46,788 nucleotides of DNA from an uncultured Aliivibrio sp. (GTDB lineage Bacteria > Pseudomonadota > Gammaproteobacteria > Enterobacterales > Vibrionaceae): the NCBI RefSeq assembly GCF_946479765.1, contig NZ_CAMLHO010000031.1:1-46788 (forward strand), read 5' to 3'. A program made the position numbers and the translations under genes. Shown in pieces: positions 9,560 through 16,810 of this stretch (the first letter of the stretch is position 1; each line of letters starts with the position of its first letter). The notes beneath the pieces are model-generated. The model did not search any database. It had not been told where the DNA came from and worked only from the letters and a program-made list of their open reading frames with translations.

Positions 9560-9592
9560 TTCGCATTATAATTGCTCATTATTCGGGAAAGG

Positions 9593-9618
9593 CTGCACTT
9601 ATTTAGTGCAGTTTTTTT
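9593..9618 (+). terminator. Terminator of yacL
   Basis: Perfect stem CTGCACT / AGTGCAG (9593-9599 and 9605-9611) with loop TATTT, followed by seven T (9612-9618). Confidence 0.85.
9594..9610. promoter_or_regulatory. NtrC-like enhancer palindrome upstream of glnK
   Basis: TGCACTTATTTAGTGCA fits the 17-base NtrC (NR-I) pattern TGCACY-N5-RGTGCA. Its centre is about 95 bases upstream of the expected start point of the sigma-54 promoter at 9671-9686, a usual enhancer distance. It overlaps the yacL terminator hairpin completely. Assignment rests on pattern and position. Confidence 0.6.
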
Positions 9619-9670
9619 ATTTTATAAAAAAGAATAAATTAACCTATTGATTATTATTGTTTTTAAAAGT

Positions 9671-9686
9671 TGGCACACGAATTGGA
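9671..9686 (+). promoter_or_regulatory. Sigma-54 (RpoN) promoter of glnK-amtB
   Basis: TGGCAC-ACGAA-TTGGA resembles the -24/-12 consensus TGGCAC-N5-TTGCA with the correct spacing; the -12 dinucleotide is GG instead of GC. It sits 40 bases before the glnK start, and glnK-amtB operons are classic RpoN/NtrC targets. Confidence 0.7.
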
Positions 9687-9723
9687 TTGTTAATTATAAG
9701 TTGCAAGTAATTCTAAGGATTGA

Positions 9724-10065
<342 letters not shown>

Positions 10066-10082
10066 GGATAAAGGACAATATT

Positions 10083-11312
10083 ATGGACATTTCAACAACA
10101 GTATCAGAACTACGTTACGCACTAGATACCTTTTTCTTCTTAATGTCAGGTGCATTGGTTATGTGGATGGCCGCAGGCTTTGCCATGTTAGAAGCGGGTT
10201 TAGTTCGTTCAAAAAACACCACTGAAATCTTAACTAAAAACCTGTGTTTGTATGCCATTGCCTGTACGACTTATTTAGTGGTTGGTTACAACATTATGTA
10301 CGTTGATAATACAGCAGGCGGTTTTATTCCCTCGATTGGGGCTTTGATTGGTACTCAATCGGAAGGTGCCGATCATTCATTAGAGTCTGATTTCTTTTTC
10401 CAAGTCGTTTTCGTAGCAACAGCGATGTCAGTGGTATCAGGTGCAGTTGCTGAACGAATGAAGCTTTGGTCTTTTCTTGTATTCTCTACGATTTTAACTG
10501 CCTTTATTTACCCAATGGAAGGTTACTGGACATGGGGGGGTGGTTTCTTATCAGAAGCAGGTTTTAGTGACTTTGCAGGTTCTGGTATTGTTCATATGGC
10601 CGGGGCTTCAGCTGCATTAGCTGGCGTATTGTTGCTTGGTGCTCGTAAAGGTAAATATGGTAAGAAAGGTCAAATCTACCCAATTCCAGGCTCTAATATG
10701 CCATTAGCAACGTTAGGTACTTTTATTTTATGGTTTGGGTGGTTTGGGTTTAACGGTGGTTCGCAATTAATGATTTCTGATTTTGAAAACGCTACCGCAG
10801 TTGGTCAGATATTTTTGAACACCAATGCCGCCGCCGCCGCCGGTGCAATCACCGCGTTATTTGTTTGTAAAACCACGTGGGGAAAAGCGGATTTAACTAT
10901 GGTACTTAATGGTGCGTTGGCTGGGCTTGTTGCCATTACTGCGGATCCTTTATCACCATCGCCTTTAGCTGCTGTAAGTATTGGTGCAATCGCTGGTGGA
11001 CTGGTTGTCTTTAGTATTGTTGCTTTTGATAAAATTAAAATTGATGATCCAGTAGGTGCAATTTCTGTTCATGGTGTGTGTGGATTATTTGGCCTGATGG
11101 TTGTTCCACTAAACAATCCGGATGCAACGTTTGGCGCTCAACTGTTCGGTGCGGTCGTTATCTTTGCATGGGTATTTGGTGCAAGTCTTGTTGTTTGGGC
11201 GATACTTAAGGCAACAATGGGTATTCGAGTAACAGAAGATGAAGAGCTTGAAGGCATGGATGTTCATGATTGTGGGGTAGATGCTTATCCTGAGTTTGTT
11301 AGTGTGAAATAA
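10083..11312 (+). CDS. amtB: Ammonium transporter AmtB
   Basis: A 409-residue Amt/Rh-family channel with about 11 membrane helices. The twin histidines of the pore are His171 (GSGIVHMAGASAA) and His330 (ISVHGVCGL). The opening helix with GFAMLEAGLVRSKN is the Amt signature. Unlike E. coli AmtB there is no cleavable signal peptide before the first helix, which is common in other Amt proteins. A run of five GCC codons falls at about 10826-10840. It is cotranscribed with glnK, whose T loop plugs the channel from the cytoplasm. Confidence 0.95.
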   Translation: MDISTTVSELRYALDTFFFLMSGALVMWMAAGFAMLEAGLVRSKNTTEILTKNLCLYAIACTTYLVVGYNIMYVDNTAGGFIPSIGALIGTQSEGADHSLESDFFFQVVFVATAMSVVSGAVAERMKLWSFLVFSTILTAFIYPMEGYWTWGGGFLSEAGFSDFAGSGIVHMAGASAALAGVLLLGARKGKYGKKGQIYPIPGSNMPLATLGTFILWFGWFGFNGGSQLMISDFENATAVGQIFLNTNAAAAAGAITALFVCKTTWGKADLTMVLNGALAGLVAITADPLSPSPLAAVSIGAIAGGLVVFSIVAFDKIKIDDPVGAISVHGVCGLFGLMVVPLNNPDATFGAQLFGAVVIFAWVFGASLVVWAILKATMGIRVTEDEELEGMDVHDCGVDAYPEFVSVK

Positions 11313-11343
11313 ATCCACCAATTCATAATAATTTACAAAATAT

Positions 11344-11379
11344 AAAGCTCTGATATCAATGATGTTGGGGCTTTTTTTT
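11344..11379 (+). terminator. Probable terminator of glnK-amtB
   Basis: AAAGCTC (11344-11350) pairs with GGGCTTT (11368-11374) with one G-U pair around a long loop, and eight T follow (11372-11379). The stem is weak but the T run is long. Confidence 0.6.
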
Positions 11380-11399
11380 GTAAAAAATGCGTTAGATCA

Positions 11400-11427
11400 T
11401 TGTCATTTTAAAATTGATTTGTATAAT
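11400..11427 (+). promoter_or_regulatory. Sigma-70 promoter of the iron transport operon
   Basis: -35 TTGTCA (11400-11405), 16-base spacer and a perfect -10 TATAAT (11422-11427). A Fur-like box begins four bases after the -10. Confidence 0.7.
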
Positions 11428-11430
11428 AGC

Positions 11431-11449
11431 GATATTGATAAGTATTCTT
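11431..11449. promoter_or_regulatory. Fur box upstream of fbpA
   Basis: GATATTGATAAGTATTCTT matches the 19-base Fur consensus GATAATGATAATCATTATC at 14 positions. It covers the expected start point just after the -10 box, ideal for iron-dependent repression of an iron importer. Confidence 0.7.
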
Positions 11450-11485
11450 ATTACCATTTGTAACTAGAGATTTTAAAGGAATATC

Positions 11486-12499
11486 ATGAAAAAGTTATTA
11501 TCAGTTTCTGCATTAATTGCAGGCATGTTCGCTCCAAGTGTTATGGCTGCAGAAGAAGTTAACGTTTACTCTTATCGTCAGCCTTTCTTGGTTGAACCAA
11601 TGTTTAAAGAGTTTACCAAAGAGACTGGTATTAAAGTTAATGTGAAGTTTGCTAAAAAAGGTCTAGCTGAAAAGCTGGCTCAAGAAGGTGAGTTAAGCCC
11701 TGCTGATGTAGTATTAACTACAGATATTAGCCGTCTAGCGGAGTTAACGAATAAAAATCTAGTTCAATCAGTGGACAGCACAACAATTGATGCAAATGTT
11801 CCAGCTCAATATCGTGATACAGATAATGAGTGGTTTGCATTAACGCTTCGTGCTCGTAACGTATATTCGTCTCGTGACCGTGTTGGTAAGTTAGGTGCTG
11901 ATTTTGATTATGCAGATCTAGCTAATCCTGAATGGAAAGGTAAAATTTGTACTCGTAGCGGTAAGCACCCTTACAATGTATCTCTAGTCTCTTCTATGAT
12001 TGCTCATCACGGTGAAGCTGAAGCAAAAACATGGTTAGAAGGCGTAAAAGAAAACCTAGCACGTAAACCTCAAGGTAATGATCGTGCACAAGTTAAAGCA
12101 ATTAAAGAAGGTCTTTGTGATGTTGCTTTAGGTAACAGCTATTACTTAGGTAAAATGGTTAATGATCCTAAGCAAGTATCATGGGCTGAATCGGTATACA
12201 TTAACTTCCCTAACCAAAACACAGATGGTACACACGTAAACATCAGTGGTATGGCAATGGCTAAATACGCACCAAATAAAGACAATGCATTAAAACTAAT
12301 GGAATTCTTAACGGGTGATATAGCACAAGGTATGTACGCTGAAGTGAACTACGAATACCCAGTAAAACCAGGAGTTAAACGTTCAGAATTAGTTGCATCT
12401 TGGGGTGACTTTAAAGCAGATACTTTATCTTTAGATGCTATTGCAGATAACCACACAAAAGCAATCAAGCTTCTAGACGAAGTTAAATTTGATCTTTAA
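11486..12499 (+). CDS. fbpA: Iron(III) ABC transporter, periplasmic binding protein (FbpA type)
   Basis: A 337-residue ferric-iron-binding protein of the FbpA/FutA/AfuA family. It has a signal peptide (about 1-21, ending SVMA), the N-terminal strand VNVYSYRQ, and the adjacent Tyr219-Tyr220 (LGNSYYLG) that bind Fe3+ in this family. It captures iron released in the periplasm and hands it to the permease FbpB. AAAGGA precedes the ATG. A promoter and Fur-like box sit just upstream. A 10-bp hairpin follows the stop, as in many transporter operons where the binding protein is made in excess of the membrane parts. Confidence 0.94.
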   Translation: MKKLLSVSALIAGMFAPSVMAAEEVNVYSYRQPFLVEPMFKEFTKETGIKVNVKFAKKGLAEKLAQEGELSPADVVLTTDISRLAELTNKNLVQSVDSTTIDANVPAQYRDTDNEWFALTLRARNVYSSRDRVGKLGADFDYADLANPEWKGKICTRSGKHPYNVSLVSSMIAHHGEAEAKTWLEGVKENLARKPQGNDRAQVKAIKEGLCDVALGNSYYLGKMVNDPKQVSWAESVYINFPNQNTDGTHVNISGMAMAKYAPNKDNALKLMEFLTGDIAQGMYAEVNYEYPVKPGVKRSELVASWGDFKADTLSLDAIADNHTKAIKLLDEVKFDL

Positions 12500-12514
12500 T
12501 TTGATATTTACTAT

Positions 12515-12538
12515 TGGTGAGGTAACAATACCTCACCA
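12515..12538 (+). terminator. Intercistronic hairpin between fbpA and fbpB
   Basis: Perfect 10-bp stem TGGTGAGGTA / TACCTCACCA with loop ACAA. Only three T follow, so it is more likely a partial terminator or mRNA-protecting structure that keeps fbpA mRNA more abundant than fbpBC mRNA. Confidence 0.7.
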
Positions 12539-12566
12539 TTTAAAAAAGAGCCTTGCAGTTTAGGCA

Positions 12567-14198
12567 ATGAAAGAAAAATTATTACTCTGGAAAACCAGTA
12601 GCTGGAGCTTGGCCCTACTACTGGTTTTGCCGATCATAGCGATCCTATATACCGCACTAGGTAATACTGATGATATTTTTACTCATCTGTTTAATACCGT
12701 TTTGCCTACCTATACGTTAAATACGGTTCTATTAGTATTTGGTGCGATGTTCTTTTCCTTAATTTTAGGCGTTCCTTCTGCATGGTTTATGGCCATGTGC
12801 CGAATTCCTTCCTCTTCAATATTACAATGGGCGTTGGTTCTTCCTTTAGCTATGCCTGCTTATATTGTGGGTTATATCTATACTGATTGGCTTGATTTTG
12901 CAGGTCCAATTCAAGTGTTACTCCGAGATGTAGCGGGATGGCAGTCTTATAGTGATTATTGGTTCCCTGATATCAGAACATTAACCGGTGCAATCTTGGT
13001 GATGTCTTTGGTGTTATATCCCTATGTATATTTACTTGCTCGTGCGGCCTTTATGGAGCAAAACATCAGTTTGCTGCAATCTGCACGTTTATTGAAATGT
13101 ACGCCTTGGGAAAGTTTTAAACGTATTTCTTTACCTCTAGCCCGTCCTTCAATTGCGGTTGCTCTTTCTCTTGTTGCAATGGAAGCGTTAGGTGATTTTG
13201 GCACAGTTAGCTACTTCGCAGTAAATACATTAACAACGGCGGTCTATGATACGTGGTTAGGGTATTCGAATTTGAATGCTGCTGCTAAAGTATCTACGTT
13301 TATGCTAATGGGGATTCTTTTACTGATCAGTGGTGAGCGATACAGCCGTCGTAAACAGAAAATGTTCCAAGAGAAGTTTAATACCAACGAAGAGTTTCAA
13401 TATGAACTTCATGGTTGGAAAAAATGGGGTGCATTTGCTTGGTGTTGGGGGTTAGTGTTTATTGCGTTTATTCTCCCTTTATTACAGTTAATCAGTTATT
13501 CCATTGATTATTTTGAAGAAAGTTGGACTGCAGAGTTTCAAGAATATGCGTTAAATAGTTTATATGTATCTTCTATTGCAGCGGTTATCGCTGTCATTAT
13601 TGCTTTGGTGGTGAATTTTTTACATCGCTTACAACCAAATAATAAGTGGAGCGTAATGCCTATGCGTTTAGCATCTCTTGGTTATGCCGTTCCCGGAACA
13701 GTGCTTGCTATTGGTGTTATGTTGCCAATGATTGGATTGGATCATTTGGTTAATGATATCTCAAAGCAGTTAGGTTTTGGGATGGTTGGCTTAATTTTCT
13801 CGGGTTCAATCTTTGCGTTAATCTTTGCATCGGTAACTCGCTTTTCTGCGGTTGCGATTGGCTCGATTGAAAGTAATTTAAATAAAATCCCACCGTCATT
13901 AGATATGGCATCGCGCACTTTAGGCTGTGGAACATGGTCTATGTTACGTCGAGTTCATTTTCCATTAATTCGTCGTGGTTGTTTAATCGCTGGTTTATTA
14001 GTGTTTATAGAAACCATGAAGGAGTTAAATGCAGCGCTGTTATTACGCCCATTTAATTTTGAAACATTAGCAACGTACGTATTTAATTTTGCTTCTGATG
14101 AGCAATTAGAAATTGCAGCCATGCCTGCGGTATTATTGGTTTTAGTTGGCTTAATCCCATTGATTATAGTTAACCGTTCTTTGGAGCAACATCATTAA
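12567..14198 (+). CDS. fbpB: Iron(III) ABC transporter, permease (FbpB type)
   Basis: A 543-residue double permease: two homologous halves, each with about six membrane segments, each carrying the EAA loop (EQNISLLQSARLLKCTPWESFKRISLPLARP near 162-192 and a second copy with ASRTLGCGTWSMLRRVHFPLIR near 446-468). This two-in-one build is typical of FbpB/SfuB. The Shine-Dalgarno sequence is weak, which fits lower expression than fbpA. Its stop codon overlaps the fbpC start by one base (TAATG). Confidence 0.93.
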   Translation: MKEKLLLWKTSSWSLALLLVLPIIAILYTALGNTDDIFTHLFNTVLPTYTLNTVLLVFGAMFFSLILGVPSAWFMAMCRIPSSSILQWALVLPLAMPAYIVGYIYTDWLDFAGPIQVLLRDVAGWQSYSDYWFPDIRTLTGAILVMSLVLYPYVYLLARAAFMEQNISLLQSARLLKCTPWESFKRISLPLARPSIAVALSLVAMEALGDFGTVSYFAVNTLTTAVYDTWLGYSNLNAAAKVSTFMLMGILLLISGERYSRRKQKMFQEKFNTNEEFQYELHGWKKWGAFAWCWGLVFIAFILPLLQLISYSIDYFEESWTAEFQEYALNSLYVSSIAAVIAVIIALVVNFLHRLQPNNKWSVMPMRLASLGYAVPGTVLAIGVMLPMIGLDHLVNDISKQLGFGMVGLIFSGSIFALIFASVTRFSAVAIGSIESNLNKIPPSLDMASRTLGCGTWSMLRRVHFPLIRRGCLIAGLLVFIETMKELNAALLLRPFNFETLATYVFNFASDEQLEIAAMPAVLLVLVGLIPLIIVNRSLEQHH

Positions 14199-15238
14199 TG
14201 AATTCTGCATTATCTATTTCTAATTTAACTTGTAGCTATCATGATCAGGATATTTTATCTCAGCTCTCTTTAGATGTTGAGTCTGGTGAAATCGTTTGTT
14301 TATTAGGAGCAAGTGGTTGTGGTAAAACAACATTACTTAAAGCCATTGCGGGGCTTCTGCCTTTATCGAAAGGTGAGATGAACCTTAATGGAAAAGTGAT
14401 TACAAACAATAATACGTGGCTACCACCAGAGCAGCGTAATATTGGTATGATCTTTCAAGACTACGCATTATTTCCTCACCTTACAGTGAATGAAAATATT
14501 GGGTTTGGATTAAAAGAATGGGATAAGAAACGTGCTGAAGATAAAGTTGAGACGATGCTTCATCTTGTTCATTTAAGTGGATTTGGTGATCGCTACCCAC
14601 ACCAATTATCTGGTGGTCAGCAACAGCGTGTTGCGATTGCAAGAGCGTTAGCCAGCGAACCTGATCTTCTATTATTGGATGAGCCATTTTCTAATATTGA
14701 TACCCAAGTGCGTCATGATCTAATTAAAGAGATCCGCCGTATTTTTAAAGCTCAAGGCGTAACGGCCATTTTTGTTACTCATAGCCGTGAAGAGGCATTT
14801 GCTTTTTCTGATAAATTGGCAGTAATGAATCATGGTGTGATTGAGCAATTCGGTAGTGCCAATGATTTGTATTATTCACCAAACAGTCGTTTTGTCGCTG
14901 ACTTTTTAGGTGGTGGATCGTACGTATCAGGAATCATTCAACAAGATGGAAATATTGATAGTACCGTCGGTTTGATTTCTTGTGGTCGCAGTACTGAAGA
15001 CACCAATAAAAAAGCCGATGTATTACTTCGTCCGCAAAATATTACTCTGTATCGAGATCCCAAAGGCAGTGCTATTGTTAAGGAGTTGCAGTTTATGGGT
15101 GATACGTGCAGATATGTAATTGAAGATGATGGGACGCAATTAATTGGCGTATCTAATGATTCTTTATCGAATGGTGAGAGAGTAAGAGTAGATATAAAGC
15201 CCCATTGCCCAATCGTATTTATTCAAGAAAACAATTAA
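14198..15238 (+). CDS. fbpC: Iron(III) ABC transporter, ATP-binding protein (FbpC type)
   Basis: A 346-residue ABC ATPase with Walker A GASGCGKT (37-44), Q loop, signature LSGGQ (137-141), Walker B LLLLDEP (157-163) and the switch His in VTHSREEA. The C-terminal 110 residues form a TOBE-like domain typical of FbpC/PotA-type proteins. It starts within the fbpB stop codon, so the two are translationally coupled, and it powers iron(III) uptake with FbpA and FbpB. Confidence 0.95.
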   Translation: MNSALSISNLTCSYHDQDILSQLSLDVESGEIVCLLGASGCGKTTLLKAIAGLLPLSKGEMNLNGKVITNNNTWLPPEQRNIGMIFQDYALFPHLTVNENIGFGLKEWDKKRAEDKVETMLHLVHLSGFGDRYPHQLSGGQQQRVAIARALASEPDLLLLDEPFSNIDTQVRHDLIKEIRRIFKAQGVTAIFVTHSREEAFAFSDKLAVMNHGVIEQFGSANDLYYSPNSRFVADFLGGGSYVSGIIQQDGNIDSTVGLISCGRSTEDTNKKADVLLRPQNITLYRDPKGSAIVKELQFMGDTCRYVIEDDGTQLIGVSNDSLSNGERVRVDIKPHCPIVFIQENN

Positions 15239-15247
15239 GCTTTTAGA

Positions 15248-15288
15248 TAAAAAGAACCCAGCCAATCGACTCAAGTATTAGCTGGGTT
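15248..15288 (-). terminator. Terminator between fbpC and the chitobiose operon
   Basis: AACCCAGC (15255-15262) and GCTGGGTT (15281-15288) form a stem. Read on the minus strand the stem is followed by CTTTTTATC, so it best serves the chitobiose operon, though it could also help end fbpC. A second AT-rich inverted repeat, CGTATTTT / AAAATACG, lies at 15302-15322. Confidence 0.7.
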
Positions 15289-15329
15289 AAGTCTTTAGAG
15301 ACGTATTTTTATTTAAAATACGCAGGAAA

Positions 15330-16742
15330 CTAAAGAGAAAGGAAAGCTTTCATTTCATTCAATACTTTTTCTGCTGTTAGTTGGTCTTCCATTTCAGCAA
15401 AAATTCTTAGCAATGGTTCTGTTCCTGAGAATCGAGCAATTACCCAACCACCATTTTTGAAATAAACTTTAGCGCCATCGTCATAGCTGACTTTTTCAAT
15501 TTCATGTTCAAATTCTGGTAGTTGTTTTTCAATATAAATTTTATTGTACAGTGCTTCTTTTTCACTTGCTTTGAATGTGCAGTCGCCTTCGGCAGTATAG
15601 GCATAACCATATTTAGCATAAATTTCATCAAGCATTTCAGAGAGTTTTTTACCAGTAACACTGATCATTTCAACTAATAAGCTTGAAGCGAATACGCCAT
15701 CTTTTCCTTTAATGTGTCCACGAATAGTTAAACCACCCGAACTTTCACCACCAAGTAAAGAATCATCCGCTTCCATTTGTGAACTAATATGCTTAAAGCC
15801 TACTGGAACCTCAAAGCTCTTTTCTCCGTGATCAGCTGCAACTTTGTCTAGTAAGTGTGTGGTTGCGATATTACGTACGATAGAGCCTTTCCAGCCTTTG
15901 TACTCAAGAAGATAATAATAAAGCAGTAATAACACTTCATTTGGATGAATAAAGTGACCTTTTTCATCAATGATACCTAAGCGGTCAGCATCACCATCAG
16001 TACCGATACCAATATCGTAACCATCATGAGCGACTAAGTGCTTTAAGCGATAAAGTGTGGCTGCATTTGGGGATGGCATAAGGCCACCAAAAGAAGGGTT
16101 TTCGCTATCATTGATCACATCAACATCACAACGAGCACTGATTAATACGGTTTGTAAGGCATTTTTTGCTACGCCAAACATAGGATCAATTAGTACACGT
16201 AAGTTGGCTTTTTTAATTGAATCCATATCAATTTTATCGATGATCGAATCAACAAAATCGTTCATTGGATTGATTATTTCAATAGAACCATCATTTAGCG
16301 CCTCTTCAAAATCGACGCTACTGACATCTTGCTGTGTTAGATGGGCAACTTGTTGCTCAATTTTTTGAGTAATGATTTCATCAGCATCGCGTCCGCCTTC
16401 AATAAAGACTTTAACGCCATTGTAATCCGCTGGATTGTGAGAGGCGGTAATACAAGCTGAGTAAATACACCCCATCTCTTTGGCTTGGAACATAACAATC
16501 GGGGTTGGGACGAATCGGTCAATAAAGCTGACTTTAATGCCGTTTGCAGCGACTACTTCAGCGAACCATTTACCTGCTTTATCTGAAAGAAAGCGACGGT
16601 CATAACCAATAACAAAGCCTTTTTCTTGAGCTTGTTCATTGATCATAATATTAGATAACGCTTGAGCGACAAGACATACATTATCCTTAGTGAACTCTTC
16701 ACCAATGAAAGCACGCCATCCGCCAGTACCAAATTGAATCAT
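15330..16742 (-). CDS. Phosphohexomutase (phosphoglucomutase/phosphomannomutase family), probably GlcNAc-1-P to GlcNAc-6-P
   Basis: A 470-residue alpha-D-phosphohexomutase. The phosphoserine loop TASHNP carries Ser101, the metal loop is DGDADR (249-254), the sugar-binding loop is GGESSGG (331-337) and the phosphate-binding loop RFSGTEP is near the C terminus. As the last gene of the chitobiose operon, directly after the phosphorylase that releases GlcNAc-1-phosphate, its likely job is isomerising that product to GlcNAc-6-phosphate for NagA/NagB. Families of this type also accept glucose or mannose phosphates, so the sugar specificity is inferred from context. Confidence 0.9.
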   Translation of the reverse strand: MIQFGTGGWRAFIGEEFTKDNVCLVAQALSNIMINEQAQEKGFVIGYDRRFLSDKAGKWFAEVVAANGIKVSFIDRFVPTPIVMFQAKEMGCIYSACITASHNPADYNGVKVFIEGGRDADEIITQKIEQQVAHLTQQDVSSVDFEEALNDGSIEIINPMNDFVDSIIDKIDMDSIKKANLRVLIDPMFGVAKNALQTVLISARCDVDVINDSENPSFGGLMPSPNAATLYRLKHLVAHDGYDIGIGTDGDADRLGIIDEKGHFIHPNEVLLLLYYYLLEYKGWKGSIVRNIATTHLLDKVAADHGEKSFEVPVGFKHISSQMEADDSLLGGESSGGLTIRGHIKGKDGVFASSLLVEMISVTGKKLSEMLDEIYAKYGYAYTAEGDCTFKASEKEALYNKIYIEKQLPEFEHEIEKVSYDDGAKVYFKNGGWVIARFSGTEPLLRIFAEMEDQLTAEKVLNEMKAFLSL

Positions 16743-16810
16743 TGTAAATTCCTTTTAGAGTAAGGAGCTTGCTATAAGCTCCTTACTTTTATCATTTAAA
16801 TTAAACGTAC

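Noticed and set aside
9593-9618. Terminator only, with no other meaning
   Set aside because: The exact NtrC spacing and the sigma-54-like promoter downstream make a second role worth reporting, so a terminator-only reading was set aside.
10826-10840. Five GCC repeats in amtB as a phase-variation tract
   Set aside because: A triplet repeat keeps frame and codes for a normal alanine run in a membrane helix; slippage would not switch the gene off.
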